64,000 nt of DNA. Source: Loripinus fragilis. Lineage: Eukaryota > Mollusca > Bivalvia > Lucinida > Lucinidae. Below the pieces are notes generated by a model. That model saw only the letters and a list, made by a program, of their open reading frames with translations. It made no database searches and was not told where the DNA came from. Below are positions 25,301 through 37,300 of this stretch, piece by piece; the first letter of the stretch is position 1; each line of letters begins with the position of its first letter. The DNA lies in assembly GCA_964019695.1 (NCBI GenBank), contig OZ026522.1:60652811-60716810 (forward strand), written 5' to 3'. The translations under genes and the position numbers were made by a program.

Positions 25301-28300
25301 TTTGAAGACTTTGATAATATTGAAAGAAAAGAAGAGCAAAGCATTCAAGAATATATAGCTATGTTTGATTTAAAGTACAGAAAGATTCAAAAGAAACATA
25401 TGACATTATCATCAGAAATTTTAGCGTTTAGGTTAATCAAGCGAGCAAATATAACTAGAGAAGAAAAACTGCTTGTCTTAACTGGCATGAATTATGAAAA
25501 TAGAACATCATTGTATGAGGAAGCTGTAAAATCACTTAAGAAGTTTAAAGGTGATAATAGTATTGGAAGTACAATTGTGAGGTCTGAAATGAAGTTAGAA
25601 CCAACAATTATTGTAGCTAATAAAGAAGCAATGGTTGCTGAAGGCTGTGTTAAAGCAAAGCAGACTGCTATATTAAGTAAACAAAGAGAAAGAAGTTGGA
25701 ATAGAAGAAAATATTTTCAAGATAGTAGAAAACAGATCTCAAGACAGTCTAATAGAATTATGGGTAAAAGGAAGAAAATTAATCCAATAGGAACTGATGG
25801 TAGATATCTTACTTGTAAGTCATGTGGATCTTATAGACACCTTTTAGTAGATTGTCCTGACAGTTGGGAAAATATGACAAAGGTTTATACCGCTGAAGAT
25901 GAGCATGTGGTTTTGTACACAGGATGTGTAACAGATAAAAATGCTGAGATCAAAACAAATAGTTCTGACTGTGCTGTTCTTGATAGTGGCTGTAGTAGCA
26001 ATGTGTGTGGAAAACTTTGGCTTGATAATTATTTGAAGACATTAGATCAAGAAGATAGAGATGAGATATACTATAGTAGTGGGAAGAGGTTATTTACATT
26101 TGGATGTGGTACACAGTTAAAATCCAAGGGGGAGTGTATTATTCCAGCATTCATTGCAGGCAGACGTGTGAAAATTAAAACTGATGTGGTTGATTCAGAG
26201 ATTCCCCTGCTGCTTTCTAGGAATGAAATGAAAAATTTAGGTGCAAAAATAGATTTAAAGAATGACAGAGCTGAAATATTTGGAAAGACTGTTTTGATTA
26301 ATGTGGCACATTCAGGCCATTATTCCCTATCAATTAACAAGAAAATAAACAAGAGGGCTAGCATAGATAATACAATGGAGTTTGATAGTGTAAAAGAAGG
26401 AACAGTTCGTAGACAACAACAAAAACAAGCAGAATCAAATAACAATAGTGTATTAGCAAAAAGTTGCATTCAGAAAGATAAGGAGAATAGTATATTAGCA
26501 AATAGTTGCATTCGGAAAGATAAGGAAGATTTAAACTCATATAGACCATGGCAGACAAAAGAAAGGACTAGATTACAGTGTAAATCAGAATTGCCAAAGA
26601 AAACAAGTCAGTTTGATCATACTGCAGTCATAAAACCAAGCATGGGGTACTTTGGAGATAGAAGGTCCACTCTTCTGAGTGTTGATAAGAGACAAGAAAT
26701 TGATGCCTACATGTAAGAGGCTAAGAGCTAAAGCTAAGATGAGCATTTAAGTTTACTTATACAATTTTAACAGTTTCTATTTTGTAGTTACAAATAAAAC
26801 AGAGTGACTATATGAGACAATATGTATGGAATTCTAAATAATCAGTAACAGATAACATTAATTGATTTTGCAGTATCAGATTGTTGCATTTTGATCAAAC
26901 TTCACTTGAACATTTTTCACACATTATTCACCTTATATTTCTCCATCTGCGAATGTCCACTCATGTGTATTTTTGAAAGATTCAAATGTTTTCGTTTATT
27001 TGATTTTTGGAAACTTTTCACTTAAAAAGAAAAAAAGAAAATATAATTAATGTTAAACTTTGTATAATGTTATCACATGCATCTAAGGGACATAATCTTA
27101 TCCTAATGATTTCTTATATATGCAGTTATCTTAAATTGTACTATGACGTCATTAACGTTATGTTGCTAAGTGATGACGTTACCTATCAGTTTTGTGTTAT
27201 TCTAGTGTTGTCAATAAACATCAGTTATTGGCACTGAGTGTTTTGTGTTTATTTGCGGAATTAACACGCATCTGCTCATCCTGATCGACACTTTTGTTAT
27301 TCACTATCTTAAAAGTATAATTATCAACCTCGCTCCATGCAACAGTTTAATATTCAAGCAAGTCTATGTATCTAAGTCTAACTTTGTTTGAAACGTTTTC
27401 TTGGGTTGTGGCCCATATAACGGGTTAAAGAATAATTTTTTGTGTATATACGGTAACATGCGCAGATCAAAAAAAATCCGTCAGGGGGATGGTGCAGGGG
27501 GGGGGAGTCCTTAATTTTTTTAGTCATCAACGTATTTCACATAGGACGTTCAGAACCCTTCGTGAAGCAATTGGACCCATGGGTCCAATTTCTTCTCAAG
27601 GAGGCCGCACTTGTATTTCTACTGAAACATATAGAAACCCCAGGGAGGTGTCTGGACTCCTGCCCCCCCCCCCACTCTGGTTCCGCACATGGGTAAGTAC
27701 CCAAAACTCATCTGACTTTTTTCTATTTATTTCAGGATTAACAGGCATTGTTCTAACCATCATTGTTATCGTCATGTATGTATTTGCCATACCCTACGCT
27801 CGAAGGAATCTCTTCAAGGCTTTCTGGTTCACACACAGCTTCTATATTCTTCTGTATATATTTATGGTGATGCATGGTAGCGGAAGGCTTGTACAGGCGC
27901 CACTCACACAGAACTATCTTTATGGTCCGCTGTTTGTCTTTGTTGTTGACAAGCTGATCAGCTTCAGCAGGAAGAAGATAGAAATATCTGTCAAAAAAGC
28001 AGAGCTGTTACCTTCTGGTAATTTTTGTGTTGTTTAGAAAATAATTCATACGTATGTCCAAATACCTCCATAAAGTAACCTACAGTAAAACCTGTCTAAA
28101 ACTGCTACTCAAGAATAGACAAAACAATGATCTTAACGAAAAACGGTAGCGTAATGATAGTAAAAAGTATTGCAGAATGCTCTCTTGGAGTATAATGCTC
28201 TCTTTGAGCATTCTGCAATACTTTTGACCTTCATTAGGCGATAATCGGCATTGGAAGCCAATTTTGTTTTTCTTTTTAGTCTCATTGAGACGGGTTTTTT

Positions 28301-31300
28301 TTAGAGTACCCACAACATATGTTTTAGTCGATAAATAAGAAAAATATTTTTTTGATTAGATCTCTTATCTAGCAGGCCTATTATTATGTTATCTATAAAT
28401 AAACATCTTCTAATTGGCACATATGCTGCCGCTGATATAGCTACATGCCCCATGGTTTGCCAGACGTGACGTTGCAAGGCAGAGGCACGATGTAATATTG
28501 CATGGCTTGCTGGTTTTGACGTCAGAACGTCAAATCATTTTGCATGATCCATCCGTAACGCCAATGCTTTTAGTGGTGCAAAATGGCAGAAAATGCATAC
28601 TTTACAATTATTATATAATAAAACAATTGTTGACTTATGTTTCGGTAGACATGGAGTGTTAGTTAACAGTAAACTTTATCATATTGACCTCATCTCAGAG
28701 TCGGTCTATATGACGTTCACTGTTTAATAACACTCGATGACCACCTAAGCATAAGTCAATAATTGTATAATATGTAGTGCAGTATATAAAGTGTATTTTC
28801 TATCCTGCCCTTTCAAATAGGTGCGAGGATCTATCAGGTTGTTTACGATGTATGGTGACGTTTGCTAGTTATCATGCACCGTGGCGCTATCAACCCAATT
28901 GTGCAATCAAAACCTCAGGTCTATGGAATTATACTAGTACATGTATACAATTATTGACTTCAATGAGGTAGACATGAGGATTTATCTACCCAAAAAAGTG
29001 ATGATTCACCAAACTTTTAAGGGTAGATAAATTCTTATGTCTACCGTAATTGAAGTCAATAACTGTTTTGTTAAATGACATTTCAACTTTGAATGAATAG
29101 TTTCTACTTTCACTTTTGTTGTTCAATTCATGTGAACCTAAGGACTTTCTCACAAGTTTTATCAACTGTTATTAGAATATTTTGATATAGTATTTTGCAT
29201 TTGAAATGTGATTTAATTCTATAAATGTGAAATGTAAAATTTAATCAGAAAACTTTTTTCACATTTTGTTTATTCAAAGAAAGATAAATGAACAAACAAA
29301 ACTAAACTGTTGTTAAAATTAATGAAAGTCTTACTTAACCTGTTGGGAGGTGAAACAGCAAATCATGCCAATTTCATGCAGCATGTGAAAGTTTTATACG
29401 CATCAAGCTATTTTGCTCTTCAGAGGGTGATATTAGAAAAATGTAAAAAAAATATTAACTTCTGCAAACTATTTTAAGCTGGTTTTCATGCTATATTAAC
29501 TTATCACCAGTTTAGACTTGTTTTTGGGTAGACATAGAGATTTATGAAGACAAATTGAGCCAACCAGGAGACAGGACTCTCCCCAGTCATGTGACAACAT
29601 AATTTATAAATTAACAGTTCTGACGTTCCTAAGATATCATCAGGATTTGTAGAGTTCTATATTACCGACTTTTGGATAGTAGAATAACAGTACTTTTTAA
29701 TGAGCAATAAACAATTTCGTACAAAATGATATTCTGATAAAAATTAGCAACACAATCAAAATCTGCTTAACTTTATGTCATTAGTATAGTAGTATGTACA
29801 TGGGGTAGTTTGATTACTATTTCAGATGTTCTGGCGTTGACGTTTAAACGACCACTTAATTTTGAGTACAGATCTGGACAGTGGGTTAGGATCGCCTGTA
29901 TGGAACTAGGGGAAAATGAGTATCACCCATTTACCCTCACATCAGCACCTCACGAGGAACACCTTCGTCTACATATAAGAGCTGTTGGTCCTTGGACCAT
30001 GAATATTAGAAAAAAGTATGACATAAATAATAGGGATGGCAAACCATTTCCAAAGGTAAATATTCATATGTGCCTCCTAGTGAAATTTTTGTTTCATGCA
30101 AACAACAAAGGCGCAGACCAGATAAGAGCATTTACTATCATTTTCTGAATAAATGTTAATAGCTTAATGTGCTACAAGCAAAATTTTGATGGTCTCCGCT
30201 ACTGAGTAGACTGGGTTTCGCAGGTTTAGATAATCACAGTTTTCGAGCATAAAATTGTAAATATTTTCTAACCAATCAGGTTTAACACATGTTTTGGCTG
30301 CTCAAAAGAGGGTTCTTTTGAGTACCCACCACATATGTTTTGGTTAAGAAATAAGAAAATTAACCTTTGGGTACCCACTATTAACAAAAGGCCTGGATTT
30401 ACTTTTCATCTGTACGAAAAACTCGGGAACGTGATTTCTTATGATGACAACTATATATAATATGGGTTTCCAACCAAGTAAGACTCAAAGCAGGCAACTT
30501 AGCTTCAGAGAATGGCTAGAGTACTGAACTTTTTCATCTAGCTTGTTAAGTTATTTTATACTTCTCAAAATAATTGAAGTACCACGACTTTTGAACCCAG
30601 GTATTATTAGCTCAAACATTCAAATTCTTCAAAACATGGCCCATTTTCTTTCACTATTTATGCCCATTGAATTAAGAATCAAGGTTACTTGTTCCTGTGC
30701 CTCAGTCTACCATAACTGATTCTCAAATGCACCTTCCCCCAAAATCACACTTACAAAAGCAGTGGGTGGGGTTAAGAAATTCTTCGGTGGTCATTAGAGC
30801 AGATTGAAAGTGACATCATATTAAACTTATTTTTTAACAGTTCAGCTTACATGTGAAAGATTTATTCAAACAGTTTCAAAATACCAGAGAGCAAACATTT
30901 TGCCTCTGGCAATGCAGTTTTGGCATTGTTTTGATTTCTGAAAACAATGTTTGTTCTTGGGCCATCACGAATCAGATTTTAAAATTGACACTGTGTGCTT
31001 TTGAGTGTAAGATAGATGTCCCAACTAATTAACCAAACCTTGTCACAGACAAACGCCAAAACAAACAGTCTGAACACATAGCCTTGTCAAAACTTTACAA
31101 CCCAAATGGACAATTTTCGCTTACAGGAAGAGGTGTGTGGTGTCAACCAGATTAAAACACCATAAAATAATGTGAAAAAATAGATATCAGCATCTAAAAG
31201 CATTATTCGTTGATTTCATGCAGTTCTATGGCCCAGGTCTTGGACATAAAACAGTGACATTCCAATACAGTTATGTCAAGTTTTAAAATGACACAACATT

Positions 31301-34300
31301 TATGTCATTAATAATTTCTAGCGTTTTCTTTCTCCTGTTTCACAAAGTAGATCTAATGAAATGTAGGAAAATATTAATTGAATATAATGCATAATTGAAA
31401 AAGTTATATTTCACATGTGAAAAATATAAAAAGTTGTATTTTACATGTGAAAATATAAAATATAACTTTTTATCATGGGTGAAATTTGATGCCCTCTTCT
31501 TTCTCCGTTGACTTCCCTGAGCCCACTTCAGATTTTCAAATGCCTACAAAATCACAAATTGTCGTATTCATTTTCTTAATTAGATCGCTCATGAAATTGT
31601 TGGGGTTTACTGGAATGTTCACTTTCTCAACTCAGCTCCTGTGGTTTCAGTTTTGGCTGACAGATATTATGCAACGTCATCATTAATATGACGTTATGTG
31701 CGACCGTGTATGACGTCATACAGTGCAAAAAAATATGTCACGTAATAATAAGAAAATTCATTGTTTTAATAAATATGCCATTTTTTCATCTCATGAAGCG
31801 AGAAAAAGGTATATTTCATTCGTTGCTTTGCCATTCATGAAATATGTATTTTTGCTTCTCTTGCTCACCACTCATAAAATGTGCATATTTCACTTCAGTC
31901 AATGAAATCAAGGTTGAGCTGGCTGAAACCAGCTCCATTTTAACTGGTTAAAATTGCCCCAATCAATATGCCAAAAAGTGGTCAATACAAATCTGAGTAG
32001 TCGATTTAAATTTTTAAATGGCCGTTTAAGTGGTGGATTGAAATATTAGGTCAGGGTTTACATTCTATTTATTACATAAAGAAACAAAATTCTGCTTACT
32101 CCATGCTAACAGCACTTTCTACCTTAGCACTGACTTCTGCATTACAGTCTAGTCACCTAACACTAGTCTTTTTTAATCATCAAGGGCGGAATAGGATAAC
32201 CATACAGCCTAACAGGGTCTTTTTTCATCATTTTGAGACAATAACTTCATGAATTTATGACACTGGTTAAATTATTAACTTAACTGATAACAGCTTTTAA
32301 CAGAATGATCACAATTCAACACCTTCTTTAGCCTGAGAGACATGTCCGATATTTGAACAGTTTTGTTTGTTCTAATTCCTTGATATATTGTTCAGCATTG
32401 AGTGTTTTCTTCACAATTTTCACACCATTGTCTTTTCACGTGAGAAGCCAATTCAATTTGCAATTTAACTTATAGAACAAAGACTAATTATTTGTACATG
32501 ATGACCCCTTTGATGATCAATTTGAAGTATTAATTGATTTTTGTACTTTCTTTCATTTAATAAGTCACTGATTTAAAAAGAATTATGACTATGAAAAAAA
32601 CTGTTTTAAAATTTATTTAATTTAATTGCTTGCATTTGCTTTACTTCTTTTTATTAATGAATAATAGAAACTAAATTAAATTTAAGTCTTAAGTCTGAAC
32701 TGAAAGTTATTGTAATGATTCAGCTTGATTGAGACTGAAGATCTAAAACTATTAATATTCAGTTTTGTTTGTTTTAAAGTCTATCTAATTACCAATAAAT
32801 TTTTAAAACAATACCAACTCATGAAACACATTTTCAATGAAGCCTGTATTATCTTATATTGCAACTATTTTAAGTATATTTATAGAGTCCAGAATATTGG
32901 GATAACTAATGCTAAGTATCTTCACATCAACCATGAGTTTTTCAATCTACCGCCAACTGACCAGTAATGACCAGTTAAAAACCAGTATTAACCACTAGTC
33001 TGGTCAATATGCATATTGATGAGTCGATTGCAAACTTGGATGAAATACATGGCATATTCATTCATAAAAAATAATATTCTCTATATATTTGGTGAGGGTA
33101 TTGGCGTTAATATAAAATAAATCACCAAAATGTGAGACCACGAAATACTGTTTTGAATTTAGTTACACAATAAGCAATAAATGGACACACATCTTTGTAT
33201 GTTGGTATATTTGTATCTGCATCGTCAAAGGTAGAGTTTTTCAAAGGGTGCTGCTATTTTAGGAAAGAATATGCTACGCATAGGGGTGAAATCTAAGTGT
33301 TTTACAGGAACACAGGATTGCTGTGGCTGTGCTTCCAATTTGAAAGAGCAACTTACACATGACACAAATATGAAAAGTTCCATTATTTCATGGGCTGTGC
33401 TAGTAATGTTGTTATTTTTGCTTTCTTTGTGGCTCTTTGCTAAGGACACGCATGTTATGAGATAAAAACATATTGTTAGGCTCTGTAATGATCTGGTAAG
33501 GAAATAATCTCACGTTTACACGTAAACTTATTTAATTATCTGGACATTTGCTGGATACACCTTGAAAACAGATCACCTAGAATAATTATCTTACACTACG
33601 AAGTATTAGTTATAGTGTTACAGCAAGGGAACCTAATGTTTATCCTAAAAAAATAGTGTCCTGAAAATTTCTATTTTTACATCTGCTGCATTTATTCAAA
33701 TGTGCATCGTGTGATCGTGGTAGCAACCACAAAGCTTATTTGAACCTTACTAATACAATATTTCATCAGACCTCTTATATTTCATTTCAGTTAGATATCT
33801 TAACAATGAAAACTATTGTTTTGCAGGATTTTGATGCTTTGACTTCAAAAGGGCACATATATGATTCTCAGATAACAAAATACCATATTCAGCCTTAAAA
33901 GCATAAATTCTGCTATAAACACACACTGAATGCTTGAAGGTGTGTTTGGATTATATGAATTTCTGACTTCCAGTTGGTCAGGTGGTGCAATGCCATTAGA
34001 AGCATATATGAAAAACTGCGAATCCTGATAGGCTGGCTCCTTCAGAGGCCAACTGGTCTGGATCTACCATGTTTTATGGAGAGTATTGGTTTTAAAAATA
34101 GTAAGTGAGTATAATCAGGAAATACCACAATGACAAACCGCAAACAGCCCCATGGCACCGTGAGGAAGAGCCGCTCAACCATCACGAGACACCAGCAAGA
34201 CAAATTAAGCAAAGCAACCAGCTCTCTCTTCCCCATCAAGATGATTGCAATACTACAATGGACATAAAGTAACGTACAACAAAACATAGAACAGTTACAG

Positions 34301-37300
34301 ACTCCCACAAGGGGAGTTACAATAAACAAAACGTCATCAACAACAGAACCACCGCCTTAGAACGGACAGCAGCCTAAGCCATGGGGGGGAGCTTAAATGC
34401 ATTTTACCAGTACCAAATCTTCGCCTTAGATTCTGCCGTTGTTGAAGTACAAGAAATGTTCAGCTGGCATGGAAGCCATATAACTAATGCAATGTATCAT
34501 CATGGAGAAACACTTTAATCAAATTGACACACCATGATGGAAAAAAGAAAAGGGCTCATGATGGGCTCATTAAAACTGATAAGCGAAGAGAGTACTTATT
34601 AGGTTGAATACGGCAAACAATAGCATATTCAATTTGTCTGTTTATTTCTATAAATATGCAAATAGTGAGGGCCTCATGGAATATTACCTACTTATGTAAA
34701 TTTATGTATGTGCTAAACGTTGTAACCCTCGAAAAATAAAGTTTTTACTACTTGCTTATCAGACTGTTGTAAAGGAGGAGTCTGATCTTGGTCCATAAAT
34801 GTTGCAATATAGACTTCCAAAGAATATAAACATGCATATAAGTGAACAGTTGACAGTTGTCATGAATGGGGGAAATGGTTAACACAAGCCAAAATATGTC
34901 AATATATTCCTGAAAGAATTTTTGAGAACGTTGAGAAAGTTAAATTTAAAATAGTCAGCAAGCAACAACAAGAGCACAAAAAATTAATCAACATGCAAAT
35001 ATCTAATATTGCAATCACAGAATATAGCATACCTATGATAACATGAAGAAAATATACAGGAACAGAAATTGACAGGGACAGGGGGTCCAGACCCCCCCCC
35101 TGAAAAAAATACAAAAATTTAGGGTTTCTTAGCAACACTGGCCCAGATCCCTTGAAAAATATAAAGCTACAAATCCAGATTCAACGTTTATAGTAATATT
35201 TTGATTCTATCTCCACTCATCAACAACAACAAAAAAAAAACATTGTCAGAGACAAAACGTTATCGATCCTCCCATGGAGGAGTTACAATAATTTGCAGCA
35301 GAAAACCAGCTGTCTCCTGCTCAACAAGAAAATTGGCAGACTAGAGAGGACACAAAATATGATATAACATAACAAGGACCAAACACAAAGCCATCTTCCC
35401 ATCTGAAAAAGACCCTATTAAAACAATGTGATTTGATGGTGCCTTGATAGTACATATTTTTAAATGCAAATTAGTTACCTACTCACTAACCGAGACACCA
35501 TCCAGGCACTTTGACCAAAACACTACCAAGGCATTAAACCAAGCCATTATCATGGCGTTTCAGACCAAAGTATTTCACCAAATTATAATAAAACATGGCT
35601 TGATAGGGCCCTGATAGTGCATTGGATGTATCTAGGATAAATCTTTTTTCATATGGGTCATTTGAGCCTGTTTTTGAAATTAATTTAACGTTTGCCTCAC
35701 ATAGGCATTTCATTATTATTAGACATAGGCAGACAGAGGAAAAATAACCAATGAACCAGTGTAGTTTTGGAACATATTCCATCATAAACCAGTTTACAAA
35801 ATTTTCGAACGTATCACTTATGCGTAAGGGGATTCTTAAAACATGCATACAAAATACCTGCTTGTGGTCTAGAAACATAAGTTAAGTATGGGCCCTTATC
35901 TGCGTCGAAACTTAGGATATGCAAGCAGCTACGGATATTGCAAAACAGTGCGATTGCACAAGCTGGCCTTAAACATCACTGCTTGCATATTTGATAAGTA
36001 TCCAAGTCTGACGAGCTGGCTTATTATTCTTGTTTTGCAATAAGTAAGCAAGCTAGGTTAAATAGGGTGTTGTTAATTGCTGGAATCCATCAAAATGTAC
36101 AAATTAGCATGTACACACAGAGAACACAAAACATGACATAAAATAACAAGGACCAAACACAAAGCCATCTTCCCATATGAAAAAAGAAGAGAACAACACA
36201 CTATACCAAGGTACTATTAAAACATTGTGATTTGGTAGTGCCTATATAGTACCATTTTTTAATGCAAATGAGCTACCGAGACACCATCAAGGCACTTTGA
36301 TCAAAACACTACATTGGCACTAGCCAAGACTATCACAGCGTTTCAGACAAAAAAAATTCACCAAATTATTAAAACGTCCTTGATCGTGCAGTGGATGTAT
36401 CTTGTTTCATTTCTTTTTTCATAGGGGTTATTAGAGCCTGTTTTTGAAATTAATTATAATCTTGCCTCACATAGGAATTAAATTATTATAAGACATAAAC
36501 AGTCAGAGCAAAAATAACCAATAGGCCAGTACATGTAAGTTTGGAACATATTCCATCATAAGCCAGTTTACGAAATTTTGCGTAAGGGGGTTACAAAATA
36601 CCTGACCCTGAGGTTATAAAAGGTTTTTCATGCTCGACTCAGCTGAGCAGGACATTTCAACTGCTGATAAAAACTAAAATGACAAAAAATAATGAATTGT
36701 CTTGCTTTTAGTCTCTCAGATGTTGTATTTATCATGCTAATAATTGTTGTCATTTTAACATTTATGAGCAGGATAAATTTTGTGCTCAGCTGAGTTGAGT
36801 ATTAAATTTTTTATAACCTCGGGGCCTGGTAGTCTAAAAACATACGTTTGGTATGAGCTCTTATCTTTTAGTTGAGTATTAAATTTTTTATAACCTCGGG
36901 GCCTGGTAGTCTAAAAACATACGTTTGGTATGAGCTCTTATCTACGTCCAAACTTAGTATGTGCACGCGGCTACAGATCTTGCAAAACTGTGCGAGTGCA
37001 CAGGCTGGCCTTAAACTTCGCTGCTTGCATATTTGATAATAGTAAGCAAGCTACGTTTAAATGGGTATTGTTAACTCCCAGTGTTAAGCAAAAGGTACAA
37101 ATAAGCATTATGTGCCCGTCGAAGACTCAGAGCAGCATGCGTGTCCATGCAGTCTGATCAGACTCTTTCCTGGGTACGATTTGGGTAGCCAAGGGTCCAG
37201 CGTTTTTGCAGACGTCAATTTCAGAATTTGATGAGACTGCATTGATGCGCATACTGATTTCAGTCTTCAATGTGCACACATACCAGCTTGTACCTTCTCG

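Larger units (their letters stand above)
24709..27266 (+). mobile_element. LTR retrotransposon with gag-protease only
   Basis: Two 216-bp LTRs (24709-24924 and 27051-27266) begin TGTTAA and end TTAACA and differ at a single base. The target duplication is CGCAT (24704-24708 and 27267-27271). A primer-binding site TGGTAGCAGAG, complementary to an initiator tRNA-Met 3' end, follows the first LTR after one base, and an A/G-only tract (about 27024-27041) precedes the second. The interior has one frame with gag and protease and no reverse transcriptase, RNase H or integrase. The element therefore depends on another copy's enzymes. It lies in sense orientation in the intron before Duox exon i. Confidence 0.95.
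35370..37070. repeat. Local duplication, two copies of about 700 bp
   Basis: 35370-36065 and 36140-37070 share a common order: ACAAGGACCAAACACAAAGC, GAGACACCAT.CAGGCACTTTGA, TTTTTGAAATTAATT, ATATTCCATCATAA.CCAGTTTAC, AGCTGGCCTTAAAC, TGCTTGCATATTTGATAA. Divergence is substantial (many single-base differences and indels). The second copy is longer because it received a further element at about 36605-36832. Confidence 0.75.

Noticed and set aside
34042..34329. Minus-strand frame of 95 residues, related to one at 44567-44845
   Set aside because: Both are reads through the untranslated tail of a Penelope-like subfamily; similarity is nucleotide-level repeat kinship, without conserved protein motifs.
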